Notes: generated by a model not told the origin, from the letters alone. A stretch of DNA of 64,000 nucleotides from Paenibacillus dendritiformis (GCF_945605565.1 NZ_OX216966.1:3464001-3528000), one strand, 5' to 3'; counted from the first letter of the stretch, positions 1 through 9,357 are shown. Numbers and translations: made by a program.

Positions 1-961
1 CCGATGATATTTTGATCGGTCTTCCAGCGTCATGACCCACTTCGAGAATTGCGATGGTGACATGCTCTTTAGGCTACCATGCATTCTGCGGTTGTTATAG
101 AAATCCATATAACGATCAAGTGCTTCATAGGCCTCTTCAAATGTCATAAATTCCGTCAGGCTGAACAGATCACGTTCGAGTATGCTATGAAATGACTCAA
201 TGTACGCGTTCATATTCGGGCTACGCGGCGGGATCCGTTCATGGACGATCTCCAGACTCTCGCACGTATCACCAAACAGCTTACTGACAAACTGAGGCCC
301 GTTGTCGGTGCGAATGGTAGGTAAGTCATCGCCGGGATTCAGGCGTTCTTGCAGCGCACGGCATAGGGTCTGCACGACGTGCTTGGCCTCACACACGGAA
401 CCCCGGTATTGTCCGACGACGACGCGGTCAAATACGTCGATGATACTGAGCACGAAAAAGAATCGCTGACGCCCAACCACGTACCCATATTTAATGTCAA
501 TTTGCCATAGCTGGTTCACCCCGGTTACCGTTCGGTTTCTCGGTACTCTGCGAGGATGTTTGCTTGTTTTCTTTCGTTGTTTCTGAAGAATTCCTAACTC
601 CTTGCAAATGCGGTACGCCTTTTTCTTGTTTAGGATCACGCCGCGTTGTCTGCGGAGGCACAGCGCCAAATTCTTGTACCCATAAACGTGCTCTTCTCCT
701 TCCAGGAGTTCGAGCATCCATTCTTTAATCTGTTCATCTGCAACTTTCCGGCCCGTGTTCGTAGAGGAAAATCCAGGTACAGGACGTCCTTTTAGGCCGC
801 ATGAAGCACGTTCTTCGGTGTTGGATGCCTCTCGTTTCTTCCGGCCATAGTACGTCGATTCGTGAACTTTCAGGATACGCAGAACCTTAGCTGTTGCATG
901 CCCCCGCTTAATAAACGATTCTGCTACTTCAAGTCTTTCAGATAAGCGGGGTTCTTCTTTT
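1..961 (-). CDS. IS3-family transposase OrfB, partial at left edge
   Basis: DDE integrase-type transposase that cuts and joins the ends of the insertion sequence. It has no start codon of its own. It is reached by a -1 ribosomal frameshift near the end of orfA, giving an OrfAB fusion, so a start-codon search misses it. Reading the minus strand from about 961, the frame stays open to the window edge. The catalytic triad is visible: Asp in IDIKYG (about 483-500), Asp in RTDNGPQF (about 289-312) and Glu in ESFHS (about 184-198). The HARMYG-like and IS150/IS3 style (YNNRRMHGSL near the end) is typical of the family. The last residues and the left terminal repeat lie outside the window, so I cannot say whether the copy is complete. 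Confidence 0.9.
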
Positions 962-1244
962 TTACGAGTTCTCGCAGGATCTCGATCTCCAGTTCTTTTT
1001 CACCCAGGAGCTTTTTTGCCTGTTCGAACTTGGCCTCCACCTCTTGAAGTCGACGGAGTTCTTGCAGATGCTCGTCTGCTGCGGGTATCTCCTCTTGGCT
1101 AATTTCGTCACGGTGGTCTCTAACCCAAACACGTACAGTCTCAGGATGTACACCGTACATCCGGGCGAGTGTTCCCACCTTAATGCCGGCCAGTGCTTCC
1201 TTTACGATTTCCAAGCGTATTTCTTTGCTAAAGTGCTTTCCCAT
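924..1244 (-). CDS. IS3-family transposase OrfA (helix-turn-helix protein)
   Basis: 106-residue DNA-binding subunit of an IS3-family element. The first 60 residues form an HTH_Tnp_1 domain (KEIRLEIVKEAL, then GTLARMYGVHPETVRVWV), which contacts the terminal repeats. Residues about 60-100 form a Glu/Leu-rich coiled coil, as in OrfA leucine zippers. The gene overlaps orfB, and the two are joined by the slippery site at 957-963. The start is supported by a GGGAGGCAATAAGT sequence just upstream. About 60-80 bp further upstream a CCCCCTAATTAAACTGGAG stretch resembles an IS150-type terminal repeat, but the exact right end is not proven. Confidence 0.92.
   Translation of the reverse strand: MGKHFSKEIRLEIVKEALAGIKVGTLARMYGVHPETVRVWVRDHRDEISQEEIPAADEHLQELRRLQEVEAKFEQAKKLLGEKELEIEILRELVKKKNPAYLKDLK
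957..963 (-). other. programmed -1 frameshift site of the IS3 element
   Basis: On the minus strand the heptamer A AAA AAG lies in the orfA frame, its first A being the last base of a GTA codon. This is the classic slippery heptamer of IS3-family elements. A -1 slip here enters the orfB frame directly (KKEEPRLSERLEVA). What I see is the heptamer and the frames. That it is used is inferred from the family. Confidence 0.85.
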
Positions 1245-1356
1245 ACTTATTGCCTCCCTCTGATAACAGCTTATAATATTGGGGCTGAGAGCTCCAGTTT
1301 AATTAGGGGGCCTAGGAGTTTACGCAGGATTTCGCTGCCTCATCTATTTTCCGATC

Positions 1357-1500
1357 GCATTGTCCGCGCCGCTTTCCCCACTTCATGCATTCGTTGCATT
1401 GTCCGCGCCGCTTTCCCCACTTCATGCATTCGTCGCATTGTCCGCGCCGTCTTTCCCACTTTCCGCACTCGCCGCATTGCCCGCCGCCGTCTTCCCCGGC
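1357..1500. repeat. 39-bp tandem repeat, about 3.6 copies
   Basis: Units begin at 1357, 1396, 1435 and 1474 with GCATTGTCCGCGCCG. The first two are almost identical and the third and fourth are diverged. The unit length is a multiple of three, so short open frames run through it, but no frame has a ribosome binding site or a recognisable product. The array fills the gap between the IS element and the 3' end of cdaS. The rest of 1245-1566 holds the IS flank and nothing else I can identify. Confidence 0.85.
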
Positions 1501-1566
1501 TCCATTTGCCGCAGTCCCGTCTTGTCCCTCGCCATTTGTAAATGACGTATGGACAATCCCCTTGCG

Positions 1567-2199
1567 TTACTTCGGATTGTCCCCGGGGATAAGCGAGGAG
1601 ATAGGATACAGCCGGCCGCCCAGCGCGAAGGAAGCGGTGCCCGATTCTTCGGAGACGACAAGCACGAGCGCATCGCTGCGCTCGCTCAAGCCCGTCGCGG
1701 CCCGGTGGCGCGTGCCGAATTTGGAGCCGGGAGGGATGGACCGGGAGAGCGGCAATATATTGCCTGCCGACAGGATCTCGTTCGCGCGGATAATGACCGC
1801 ACCGTCATGAAGCGGGCTGCCCGAGATGAAGATCGACTCGAGCAGCGAGTGGGTCAAGGTCGCGCCGATCGGCGTCCCGGGCTGGATCAGATGGTCGAGC
1901 GGGTCTTGCCGCTGCACGACGATCAACGCCCCGAGTCTTCGCTGCGACAAATGATGAATGCTCAGCGTCAGCTCGGCGTATTTGTCGGTGTAGGGGGATA
2001 AGTAACAGTTCAAATAAAACGAGGCCGCCGTCGATTCAAGCGCGATAATGCTTTTGCGGAACTGCTCGAACTGGCCGAGCATGCAGTTGTCTGACTCATC
2101 GAACACTTCCAGGCTCTGCCGGATATCATCGGAGAGCTGCTTGAGCTGCTCCTTCAACTGCTGCTTGACGATGGATAGATCGCAATTTCCCGTCTCCAT
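1567..2199 (-). CDS. cdaS: sporulation-type diadenylate cyclase CdaS
   Basis: Makes the second messenger c-di-AMP from two ATP. At 210 residues it has the size and layout of CdaS, the soluble sporulation-specific DAC enzyme of Bacillus. An N-terminal pair of helices (residues about 8-60, VKQQLKEQLKQL...) restrains activity in that family, and the DAC domain follows. The active-site motifs are intact: DGA at residues 132-134 and RHR at 164-166. There is no membrane segment, which separates it from CdaA. AGGAGC-type ribosome binding site precedes the ATG. In B. subtilis cdaS is expressed in the forespore; similar control here is inference. It stands alone, divergent from the sigma factor gene. 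Confidence 0.93.
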   Translation of the reverse strand: METGNCDLSIVKQQLKEQLKQLSDDIRQSLEVFDESDNCMLGQFEQFRKSIIALESTAASFYLNCYLSPYTDKYAELTLSIHHLSQRRLGALIVVQRQDPLDHLIQPGTPIGATLTHSLLESIFISGSPLHDGAVIIRANEILSAGNILPLSRSIPPGSKFGTRHRAATGLSERSDALVLVVSEESGTASFALGGRLYPISSLIPGDNPK

Positions 2200-2427
2200 G
2201 CTCCTAGCTCCTTGTCTTGCCGATTTTCTTCTTATTGTTAATGTAAGCCTTCCGGAAGCTCATTATACAGAAAAGTTCATCTTAGCCAACCGAGTAACGG
2301 ATGCCCGCCGATTTCCATACCAGCTTATTATGTGATAATTTTATTTTACATGATGCGTATCCTTTTTGACCGTTCGGCCGTTTACGTAGTGTAATCGAAA
2401 GGAATTAGCAAAGGAGGGCCCCATTCC

Positions 2428-3165
2428 ATGGCCTTTGTGAAATCCGATCTGACCTCTTCTGCGAGCGAGGCGCATGATGCTATCCTGGAGGCTCTGCCTT
2501 CGCTGCGGAAATATTGCATGTCCCTGACTGGTTCGCCATGGGATGCGGAGGATCTCGTGCAGGATGCCTGCCTCAAGGCGATCCCCGTATTCCGGCGCCC
2601 GGGCGGCAAGCCGCTTCAGACGGAAGCGTATTTGCTGCGGACGGCGAAGCATGCCTGGATCGATCGTATTCGTAAAGATAGAAACGCGCAGCGTCTGCAG
2701 CTGATGCAGCCGCTGCAGGACCTAATCGAAGTTCCGGATCCCGATTCCGGCATGGAGCTGGAAGCAGCCATGTCTTTGCTGCTGGCTTGTTTGTCGCCGC
2801 TCCAGCGGACCGTGCTGCTGCTGAGGGAAGGGCTTGGCTATTCAGCGGCGGAGACGGCCGCTCTGCTCCATACGACGGAAGGGGCGGTCAAGTCTGCGCT
2901 GCATCGCGCCAGAACCGTCCTGCGGACCGAGCTCCCGGCAGAGGAGGAGCAGCTTCCCGCCTCTGAAGGGGTTGACGATAGGCTGCTGAAGGACTATCTG
3001 TCCGCCTTCCGCAGCGGAGATGCCGCCCGCATCGTCAATCTGGGGCTGCAGGGCGCAGTCGAGCCCGTCGTTTCTCTGCATGCCGTCCTGGGAGGCCGCG
3101 CCAACCGCGGACAGGGGATGCTTACCAACTGTGCTCGTCCATCTTCTTGGAGGATGGCGGCCTGA
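2428..3165 (+). CDS. ECF-like RNA polymerase sigma factor
   Basis: 245-residue sigma-70 family factor. Region 2 covers roughly residues 25-95 ([29 protein letters not shown], split here for reference, with the typical WDAEDLVQ helix). Region 4 lies at about 110-165 ([23 protein letters not shown], then [14 protein letters not shown]). A C-terminal extension of about 75 residues with an AFRSGDAA helix follows, as in SigJ-like ECF factors with an extra regulatory tail. AAAGGAGGG precedes the ATG at good distance. No anti-sigma gene is adjacent; instead a clpP paralogue starts 16 bp downstream, so the two may be co-transcribed. A conspicuous C-terminal end (SSWRMAA) seems natural rather than frameshifted. 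Confidence 0.85.
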   Translation: MAFVKSDLTSSASEAHDAILEALPSLRKYCMSLTGSPWDAEDLVQDACLKAIPVFRRPGGKPLQTEAYLLRTAKHAWIDRIRKDRNAQRLQLMQPLQDLIEVPDPDSGMELEAAMSLLLACLSPLQRTVLLLREGLGYSAAETAALLHTTEGAVKSALHRARTVLRTELPAEEEQLPASEGVDDRLLKDYLSAFRSGDAARIVNLGLQGAVEPVVSLHAVLGGRANRGQGMLTNCARPSSWRMAA

Positions 3166-3181
3166 CGAGAGGAGCATTCGC

Positions 3182-3757
3182 ATGAATTTCATACCGTATG
3201 TAGTCGAGCAGACCAAGGTGGGAGAACGCAGCTACGATATTTATTCCCGCTTGCTGAAGGACCGGATTGTGATGGTATCCGGGGAGATTGAGGATCAGAT
3301 GGCCAATTCGGTTGTCGCGCAGCTGCTGTTCTTGGCAGCGGAGGATTCGGATAAGGACATTCAGATGTATATCAATAGTCCGGGCGGCTCGGTGACGGCG
3401 GGATTCTCGATCTACGACACGATGCAGTTCATCAAGCCGGACGTGTCCACCATATGCATCGGCATGGCTGCCAGCTTCGGGGCGATGCTGCTGACCGGCG
3501 GCGCGAAGGGCAAGCGGATGTCGCTCGCCAACAGCGAAGTGATGATTCACCAGCCCCTCGGCGGGGTGCGCGGGCAGGCGTCCGATATCCAGATCCATGC
3601 GGAGTGGATATTGAGCACGCGGCGGAAGGTGAATCGGATTTTGTCCGAGCATACCGGCCAGCCGATCGAGCGGATCGAGCAGGATACGGATCGCGATCGC
3701 TTCATGGATGCGAAGGAAGCGCTTGCGTACGGGATTATCGACAAGATTATTGCCTAA
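3182..3757 (+). CDS. clpP: ATP-dependent Clp protease proteolytic subunit (ClpP paralogue)
   Basis: Serine peptidase forming the barrel of Clp proteases, fed by ClpX/ClpC-type unfoldases. The 191 residues match the family length, and the triad sits at canonical numbering: Ser98 in GMAASFG, His123 in MIHQPLGG and Asp172 in DTDRDRF. The start at 3182 is chosen for the GAGAGGAG site 8 bp upstream; an open frame extends further 5' but lies inside the sigma factor gene. It sits directly behind an ECF sigma gene, not in the usual clpP neighbourhood, and differs from the housekeeping enzyme (FGAMLL rather than MGAFLL). It is therefore probably a second, specialised ClpP. Confidence 0.93.
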   Translation: MNFIPYVVEQTKVGERSYDIYSRLLKDRIVMVSGEIEDQMANSVVAQLLFLAAEDSDKDIQMYINSPGGSVTAGFSIYDTMQFIKPDVSTICIGMAASFGAMLLTGGAKGKRMSLANSEVMIHQPLGGVRGQASDIQIHAEWILSTRRKVNRILSEHTGQPIERIEQDTDRDRFMDAKEALAYGIIDKIIA

Positions 3758-3772
3758 CGAGTGCAGGCGATG

Positions 3773-3834
3773 AAGCCCTTGGAACCGGTGTGGAGACGGC
3801 AGTGTCCGCCGCACCGGCTTGCCGGGGGCTTTTT
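3773..3834 (+). terminator. terminator-like hairpin after clpP
   Basis: AAGCCC...ACCGGTG pairs with CACCGGC...GGGGGCTT around a central loop and is followed by a T5 run. It lies 16 bp after the clpP stop codon. It probably ends the sigma-clpP transcript. Confidence 0.7.
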
Positions 3835-3974
3835 GTTGTGGGCGTTCTGGCCGCGGGCGGCGATACGCAGGCCTTGCGGGAGCAGGAGAAGGGACGTATG
3901 ATGGAGAGGATTGGAAAGCGCGGAGATTTCGATTTCATAGGTGAGTATGTTGTTCATGGGAGCGGAGATCAGCG

Positions 3975-4853
3975 ATGCAAACTTGTCATCTGCAAGGCAG
4001 TGGAATATGGAATGAAGATGCCCTGGTCGTGAACGAGCGGAATCAGGTGTACGGGGTGGTTGACGGAGCAACCTCGCTTGGCGGTTACCGGGACGAATCC
4101 GGTTATACGGGCGGCTATATCGCGGCGCAGCTGCTCGCTGCCCACGCGCTGGAGGCTGCGGACGGCATGCCGCTGGAACAGATGGTGATGCAGGCGAATG
4201 CCGCGCTGCGGGACAGGATGAAGGAAGCCGGCATCGATACGGCTGATAAGGCGCAGCTGTGGAGCGCGGCATTCGCGTTGTTCCGTGTGCGGGAAGATTG
4301 GATTGAATATGTTCAGGCCGGCGACTGCATGCTGTTCGCCCGATATGAAGACGGCACATACCGGCGGCTGACGCATGATCAGGTGGCGCCGTTCGATCGC
4401 GCGCTGCTGCACAAGCGTCAGGAGGCGCTGGAGCTGGGCATTGGCGAACCGGCTGAGATTCTTCGCTATCTGCTGCCATTCCAGCGCGAGAACCGGTTCA
4501 GGGCAAATACGCCCGGCGGCTACGCCGTATTGAACGGAGATCCGGCATTGGAGCGCGGTATGGAGACGGGACGCATCAGCCGCTCCGGGCTGACGGCGAT
4601 TTATGCGGTCACGGACGGGCTCTTCCACGGCATGGAGGCAGAAAATCAGGATGACGTGTGGACGCAGATGCTGGAGGCTATCGATCGCCAAGGACTGGAA
4701 GCTTATGCGAAGCGGTTGATCGAGAGGGAACAGGCGGATTCGGATTGCTCTGTCTGCCAGCGGCTGAAAATATCCGATGACAAGACAGGCATCGTATGGA
4801 CGAATCCCGCCGCCGTGAATGCTCATCTTGAGGTAAATATGAGGGAAAAATGA
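3975..4853 (+). CDS. PP2C-family protein serine/threonine phosphatase
   Basis: 292-residue soluble metal-dependent phosphatase that removes phosphate from Ser/Thr of target proteins. Metal-binding motifs of the family are in order: NED (Asp15), VVDGATS (Asp30), SAAFALFR, QAGDCMLF, AVTDGLF near residue 215 and a C-terminal DSDC. The length is a little above the minimal domain, with no transmembrane or sensor part. A GGAGAT sequence precedes the ATG. The gene stands alone, and no kinase is adjacent that would name a substrate. A role in sporulation or stress signalling is possible but not shown. Confidence 0.82.
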   Translation: MQTCHLQGSGIWNEDALVVNERNQVYGVVDGATSLGGYRDESGYTGGYIAAQLLAAHALEAADGMPLEQMVMQANAALRDRMKEAGIDTADKAQLWSAAFALFRVREDWIEYVQAGDCMLFARYEDGTYRRLTHDQVAPFDRALLHKRQEALELGIGEPAEILRYLLPFQRENRFRANTPGGYAVLNGDPALERGMETGRISRSGLTAIYAVTDGLFHGMEAENQDDVWTQMLEAIDRQGLEAYAKRLIEREQADSDCSVCQRLKISDDKTGIVWTNPAAVNAHLEVNMREK

Positions 4854-4949
4854 GAGAGCCTGCTTGCCCGGCATCCGTCCGGCATACCGGATTGGGGGGG
4901 CGCAATAACTGGGCCTGACGGTGCTGCACCGCGGGCAGTACGCGCACGA

Positions 4950-4979
4950 TGACCGCCAGAATCATTCTGGCGGTTTTGT
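4950..4979 (+). terminator. terminator after the PP2C gene
   Basis: CCGCCAGAAT and ATTCTGGCGG form a near-perfect 10-bp stem with a very short loop, followed by TTTTGT. Confidence 0.8.
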
Positions 4980-5167
4980 CATGTCTGGGAGCGGGACGAG
5001 CTGTCAAGACGAGTTTTATGAGAAAAGTCTAATCCGTTTCTCATCGGACGGCGCAAACATAACAGGCACCGATTACATTTCACTTTAAAGAAAATAGTGG
5101 AAAAAATTTATATGTTATGGTGGTTTCAGGTGATTTGCCTACCCGATTTGAAGGAGGATGTATTTCA

Positions 5168-5650
5168 TTGAAACCAACCAAGTTCGGTAAAATTCTGATT
5201 AGTGTCAGCTTGAGCGTCTCATTTCTGATGTCAGCGGGCGTCATGATGCCGCTGCAGCCGGTGAGTGCGGCCTCTGCAACGACGAGCAGCGCCAAAGCGC
5301 AAAGCATTATTGCCACCGGAAAAAAATACATGGGCATGCCGTATAAGTTCGGAGCGAAATCCGGCATAACGAGCGCATTTGACTGCTCTTCATTCGTTCA
5401 ATATGTATACAAGAAGCATGGCATCAAGCTGCCGCGCACTTCGAAGCAGCAATCGAAGGTCGGCACGAAGGTAAGCAAGAGCCAGATGAAGCCGGGAGAT
5501 CTGGTGTTCTTCTACTCTCCGGTTCACCATGTCGCCATTTACATAGGTGACGGGAAAATACTGCATACTTACGGCAAACCGGGCGTCACGATCTCCAGCC
5601 TCGATGGCAAATGGGGCAAGCGCATCACAGGGATTCGCCGCGTCCTGTAA
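5168..5650 (+). CDS. secreted NlpC/P60 peptidoglycan hydrolase
   Basis: 160-residue secreted cell-wall peptidase expected to cut peptide bonds in peptidoglycan stems. The TTG at 5168 is chosen because GAAGGAGG lies 10 bp upstream and it yields a clean signal peptide (MKPTKFGKILISVSLS, cleavage near VSA-A at about 34). The NlpC/P60 domain fills the rest: catalytic Cys73 in FDCSSF, His121 in HHVAIYIGDG and a third polar His133. It has no separate wall-binding domain. A paralogue with the same layout is at 25179-25787. A strong bidirectional terminator closes the gene. Confidence 0.92.
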   Translation: MKPTKFGKILISVSLSVSFLMSAGVMMPLQPVSAASATTSSAKAQSIIATGKKYMGMPYKFGAKSGITSAFDCSSFVQYVYKKHGIKLPRTSKQQSKVGTKVSKSQMKPGDLVFFYSPVHHVAIYIGDGKILHTYGKPGVTISSLDGKWGKRITGIRRVL

Positions 5651-5665
5651 CCGGACAAGCTATGA

Positions 5666-5710
5666 TAAGGCCTCCTGAAGATACGAGTCTCGTATCTTTA
5701 GGAGGCCTTA
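5666..5710. terminator. bidirectional terminator between convergent genes
   Basis: TAAGGCCTCCTGAAGATACGA pairs with a near-perfect complement (TCGTATCTTTAGGAGGCCTTA; the arms mismatch at one position), giving a stem of about 20 bp between the NlpC/P60 gene and the oppositely transcribed kinase gene. Confidence 0.88.
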
Positions 5711-5717
5711 TTGCGTG

Positions 5718-7145
5718 CTAGGGACGCTGCTGCGGAGCGGGAGGCAGGCATACCGTGAAGGTGCTTCCTTCGCCGAGGCGGCTCTCCACCGTAATGCTGC
5801 CTTGATGATTGTTCACCAGCTGCTTCGCGATCGACAAGCCGAGCCCGGTACCGCCGGTTGCCCGGGAGCGCGCTTTGTCCACCCGGTAGAACCGATCGAA
5901 TACGTTGCCGATCTCATCGGAAGGAATCCCGATTCCGGAATCGGCGACGGAGAAGCATACGCGCTCCTTATTCCGCGTCACCTCCACCCGAATCCAGCCT
6001 CCCTGGTTCGTGTAGCGGATCGCATTCTCGATCAGGATGATAGCGACCTGACGGAGCTGGTCCTCATCGCCGAGCACGAAGGCGTCCTTGTCCAGATTGA
6101 CGTGGAGGGTAATGCCGCGATCCTCGGTCCACAACTGACGAATGGCCTGATGGATCGTGTCAGAGAGCTCGATCCGTTCCCGGCTCGGCGTGACGCTGCC
6201 CGTCCGGGCCAGCGTAAGCAGCTGCGTGATGAGGCGCTGCATGCGCTGACTCTCCTGATCCAACGCCTCGATCGAGCGGTTCAGGACATCCGGATTGCTC
6301 GTCCCCCAGCGCTTCAGCAGCTTGACGTAACCCCGAAAGGCGGTTATAGGGGTACGGAGCTCGTGGGAAGCATCCGAGACGAAATTTTTCTCCCGTTCGA
6401 CCTGCTCTCCCAGCTGCACGAGCATATGATTGAGCGTGCGGGCCAGATCGTTCAGCTCCCGCGGCGTATCCGGCACCGGGATTCGATGCTTGAGATCCGG
6501 ATGATCCTGAATGCGCCGTACGGCATTCGTGATGGCGAACAGCGGAGACAGATTTCTCTGCGTCACATGGTAGAGCAATAACGATCCGACGGTGGAGCTA
6601 ATCAGCCCGGTGATGAACAGCACTTGGGCCATAATCTGGAGGAGGCGCTCGACATTGTTCAATTGAACGCGGATATGAATCGTCCCCTCTCCGCCGCCCA
6701 ACGGATTCCAGACAAGCTGATCCCGGAAGAACAGCCCGCTCTTCCCGTTCCACTTCAACGTATCGACCACCCAGTTCAGCTTCACTTCCTGCTGATTCGT
6801 ATCATACGCCTCGTACCAGCCTCGGGATTGGGCAAGGACACGGCCGGACCCATCGATAACCTGGACGTAATAATTCGCATGATCGGGATAGAGCATCTCA
6901 TCCAGAATATCCTGATACTGCTTATCGGCGGGCGTTTCGAGCGTATCGATTAATTTGAGCTCGACCGCGGTCAGCTCCCGGCGCGTATCCTGAATGACGG
7001 TATGGCTGACGGTGCCCATAATGAAGAGCCCAATCCAGACGATGACCCCAAGCAAGGTCAGCACGTATAACAAGGTTGTGCGGAACATTAAGGTGTCCGG
7101 CAGAAAAGAGGCCAGTTTTTTTGGGCGGGAAAAGAAATTTTTCAT
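5718..7145 (-). CDS. sensor histidine kinase, HAMP type
   Basis: 475-residue membrane kinase, partner of the regulator at 7203-7892. Start taken at MKNFFSRP, behind a GGGAGG site, rather than seven codons upstream. Order: TM1 about residues 20-45 (LLYVLTLLGVIVWIGLF), extracytoplasmic sensor of about 115 residues, TM2 about 160-185, HAMP, HisKA with SHELRTPIT (phospho-His near residue 260), then HATPase with ENAIRYTN, DSGIGIP and GGTGLGL. The sensor has no recognised ligand domain. Layout resembles the ArlS/YkoH group of Firmicutes kinases; the signal is unknown. It is transcribed behind the regulator gene with a 57-bp gap. Confidence 0.9.
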   Translation of the reverse strand: MKNFFSRPKKLASFLPDTLMFRTTLLYVLTLLGVIVWIGLFIMGTVSHTVIQDTRRELTAVELKLIDTLETPADKQYQDILDEMLYPDHANYYVQVIDGSGRVLAQSRGWYEAYDTNQQEVKLNWVVDTLKWNGKSGLFFRDQLVWNPLGGGEGTIHIRVQLNNVERLLQIMAQVLFITGLISSTVGSLLLYHVTQRNLSPLFAITNAVRRIQDHPDLKHRIPVPDTPRELNDLARTLNHMLVQLGEQVEREKNFVSDASHELRTPITAFRGYVKLLKRWGTSNPDVLNRSIEALDQESQRMQRLITQLLTLARTGSVTPSRERIELSDTIHQAIRQLWTEDRGITLHVNLDKDAFVLGDEDQLRQVAIILIENAIRYTNQGGWIRVEVTRNKERVCFSVADSGIGIPSDEIGNVFDRFYRVDKARSRATGGTGLGLSIAKQLVNNHQGSITVESRLGEGSTFTVCLPPAPQQRP

Positions 7146-7202
7146 CGGAATGACCTCCCGTTGCAACGACGTCTGCCCCGGCTGAATCGGCAGAGCATCC
7201 GT

Positions 7203-7892
7203 CTAAGACGAGCGCAGCACATAGCCGACACCGCGCACGGTATGAATAAGCTTCGGCTTATACGTTCGATCCAGCTTGTTGCGAAGGTAGCGGATATAGA
7301 CGTCGACCACGTTCGTCTCGCCGGCGAAATCATAGCCCCAGACGTTGGACAGGAGCTGCTCCCGGCTGACGACCTCGCCTTGATGCTCGGTCATGTAGAG
7401 AAGCAGGTCAAATTCCCGCTGCGTCAAATCGATCTGATCGCCCTCGCGCGTCACCAGTCTTTTTTTCACATCGATCGTCAAGCTGTCAACTTGATATACT
7501 TCCGGCGACGAGGAATGCCATGACGGATTGTGCCGGCGCAATACGGTCCGGATTCGCGCCAGCAGCTCCTCGATCTCGAACGGCTTCGTAATGTAATCAT
7601 CGGCCCCGGTGTCGAGGCCGGCGATTTTGTCGCCGATATAATCCCGGGCGGTAAGCAAGATGATGGGCACGTCGCTCGTCTTGCGGATGCGCCGGCACAC
7701 TTCCAAGCCGTTCAGGCGCGGAATCATCCAATCCAGGAGGATCAGATTCCACTCCTGCTCCTTGAAATAGTCGAGCGCCTGCTCGCCGTCCTCCGCAACC
7801 GTCACATCGTAGCCTTCATGCTGAAGCTCCAACTTCAGGAACTCGGATACATTATGTTCATCTTCCACGAGCAGAATCGAAGCCGTCGTCAT
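7203..7892 (-). CDS. OmpR-family response regulator
   Basis: 229-residue DNA-binding regulator, partner of the kinase downstream. Receiver: acidic pocket EDE (about 10-12), phospho-acceptor Asp54 in LLDWMIP, LTARD and KPFE. Winged-helix Trans_reg_C domain at about 130-225 (TQREFDLLLYM, VDVYIRYLRNKLD, HTVRGVGY). The start at 7892 follows an AGGAAGGTGG sequence; the frame is open 26 codons further but without support. It is ArlR/YkoG-like. The 260-bp gap to the AI-2E permease gene should hold the divergent promoters. Confidence 0.92.
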   Translation of the reverse strand: MTTASILLVEDEHNVSEFLKLELQHEGYDVTVAEDGEQALDYFKEQEWNLILLDWMIPRLNGLEVCRRIRKTSDVPIILLTARDYIGDKIAGLDTGADDYITKPFEIEELLARIRTVLRRHNPSWHSSSPEVYQVDSLTIDVKKRLVTREGDQIDLTQREFDLLLYMTEHQGEVVSREQLLSNVWGYDFAGETNVVDVYIRYLRNKLDRTYKPKLIHTVRGVGYVLRSS

Positions 7893-8155
7893 GGCATCAC
7901 CACCTTCCTGTGTGCCCTTATTATGTCCGGACCGTCGGCAATCATGCCGAACCGGGACCGGTGAGATCATCGATAAGGCTGCGGGATCCGTCTGCGGGAC
8001 GGAGCGGAAATGCGCCTGCTCGGAAGGCCGGGGTCTATTTAAAATAGGGGCGCTCTTCAGGCAGGAGCAGTGTTAGGATCCGGGAATTCATTATGCTACA
8101 ATGAGAAAAAAGAAAATGATTACAAATGATATGGAGTGGAAAAGGGGAAATGCAT

Positions 8156-9322
8156 ATGGATCAACCTCAATCGAGGATGAGTAAGTTCAAACTTCTTTTT
8201 TTAAACAACCGCTTCGTTCTGTTTTTGCTGATTCTGCTGCTGATCGGCCTCAACATCTTCCTGCTGACGAAGATCTCGTTCGTCTTCCGGCCGCTGCTTG
8301 TCCTGATCAAGACCGTCCTGCTGCCAGTCATTCTGGCGGGCGTGTTATATTATTTGCTGAACCCGATCGTAGATTATTTGGAGGAAAAAGGAGTGAAGCG
8401 GTTCTTTACGGTCCTGTTGCTCTACCTCATGATAGTGGGACTTCTTACGATAATCGTCTTGGCCGTGATTCCGGTCATTCGCCATCAGGTGATGGAGCTG
8501 GTCTCGAACTTCCCAGCCTTCGCGGCCCATATCGAGACGCTGCTGACGGACCTGATTGGCAGTGATTATATTCAGCGCTTCCAGCAGACGGTCGATTTCG
8601 ATACGGCGAAGCTGTTCAATACGATAACGGAGCGCGCCACCAGTCTGTTGAATAATACATGGTCAAGCATCGGCGGATTTGTCGGGGCGGTGACGGAGAC
8701 CGTTCTCGCCTTGGTAACCGTGCCGTTCATCTTGTTCTACCTGCTGAAGGACGGGAAGAAGCTCCCTGCTTATATCTTGGGGTTCGTGCCGACGGCGCTG
8801 CGCAAGCAGACCGGTCAGGTGATGACGGAGATGAATCATCAGATCAGCTCCTATATCCGGGGCCAGATTATTATCAGCTGCTGTATCGGCATGCTTCTCT
8901 ATATCGGCTATCTCATTATCGGTCTCGATTATTCGCTCATTCTGGCCATTATCGCGGCCTGCACGAGCATTGTTCCTTATCTGGGACCAGCGATCGCGAT
9001 TACGCCGGCCCTCATCGTGGCGCTTGTCACTTCGCCGATAATGCTGTTGAAGATGGTTGTGGTCTGGACGGTCGTCCAGTTGATCGAAGGGAAGTTTATT
9101 TCCCCGCAAATTATGGGCAAGACGCTGCGGGTTCATCCGATCACGATCATCTTTGTCATCCTGACGGCCGGCAATCTGTTCGGCGTGGTAGGCATTATCC
9201 TGGCCGTGCCCGGATATGCGGTGCTGAAGGTCGTGGCCACGCATCTGTTCCGCTGGTTCCAAGCCCGATCCCATCTGTACGACGGGCCGCCCGCGGGACC
9301 GGATCCCACCGTTAAGGGGTAG
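8156..9322 (+). CDS. AI-2E family (PerM/YdbI-like) membrane transporter
   Basis: 388-residue integral membrane protein with about seven to eight hydrophobic segments, two near the N-terminus, a soluble segment at about 110-190, and the rest in the C-terminal half. The signature [12 protein letters not shown] region and the final [13 protein letters not shown] are those of the AI-2E transporter family (PF01594). Members have been linked to autoinducer-2 export or Na+/H+ exchange; the substrate here is unknown. The ATG at 8156 is preferred because GGGG lies 8 bp upstream; the ATG at 8150 is too close to it. Confidence 0.88.
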   Translation: MDQPQSRMSKFKLLFLNNRFVLFLLILLLIGLNIFLLTKISFVFRPLLVLIKTVLLPVILAGVLYYLLNPIVDYLEEKGVKRFFTVLLLYLMIVGLLTIIVLAVIPVIRHQVMELVSNFPAFAAHIETLLTDLIGSDYIQRFQQTVDFDTAKLFNTITERATSLLNNTWSSIGGFVGAVTETVLALVTVPFILFYLLKDGKKLPAYILGFVPTALRKQTGQVMTEMNHQISSYIRGQIIISCCIGMLLYIGYLIIGLDYSLILAIIAACTSIVPYLGPAIAITPALIVALVTSPIMLLKMVVVWTVVQLIEGKFISPQIMGKTLRVHPITIIFVILTAGNLFGVVGIILAVPGYAVLKVVATHLFRWFQARSHLYDGPPAGPDPTVKG

Positions 9323-9357
9323 CCGGTAACCATTGTGGCGCAGACCTGTGGATAGAG

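Noticed and set aside
3020..3181. Upstream extension of the clpP frame into the sigma factor gene
   Set aside because: It lies within the sigma coding frame, and a strong ribosome binding site sits directly before ATG 3182, which gives the canonical ClpP length and numbering.
3100..3185. Frameshift at the end of the sigma gene (an alternative frame reads [20 protein letters not shown] to an ATGA overlap with clpP)
   Set aside because: The alternative frame looks tidy, but the current C-terminus (SSWRMAA) is also plausible for this group, and I cannot align it. Not enough to call a pseudogene.
5020..5167. c-di-AMP (ydaO) riboswitch before the NlpC/P60 gene
   Set aside because: Such riboswitches often precede wall hydrolases, but the conserved ydaO core sequences are not visible here.
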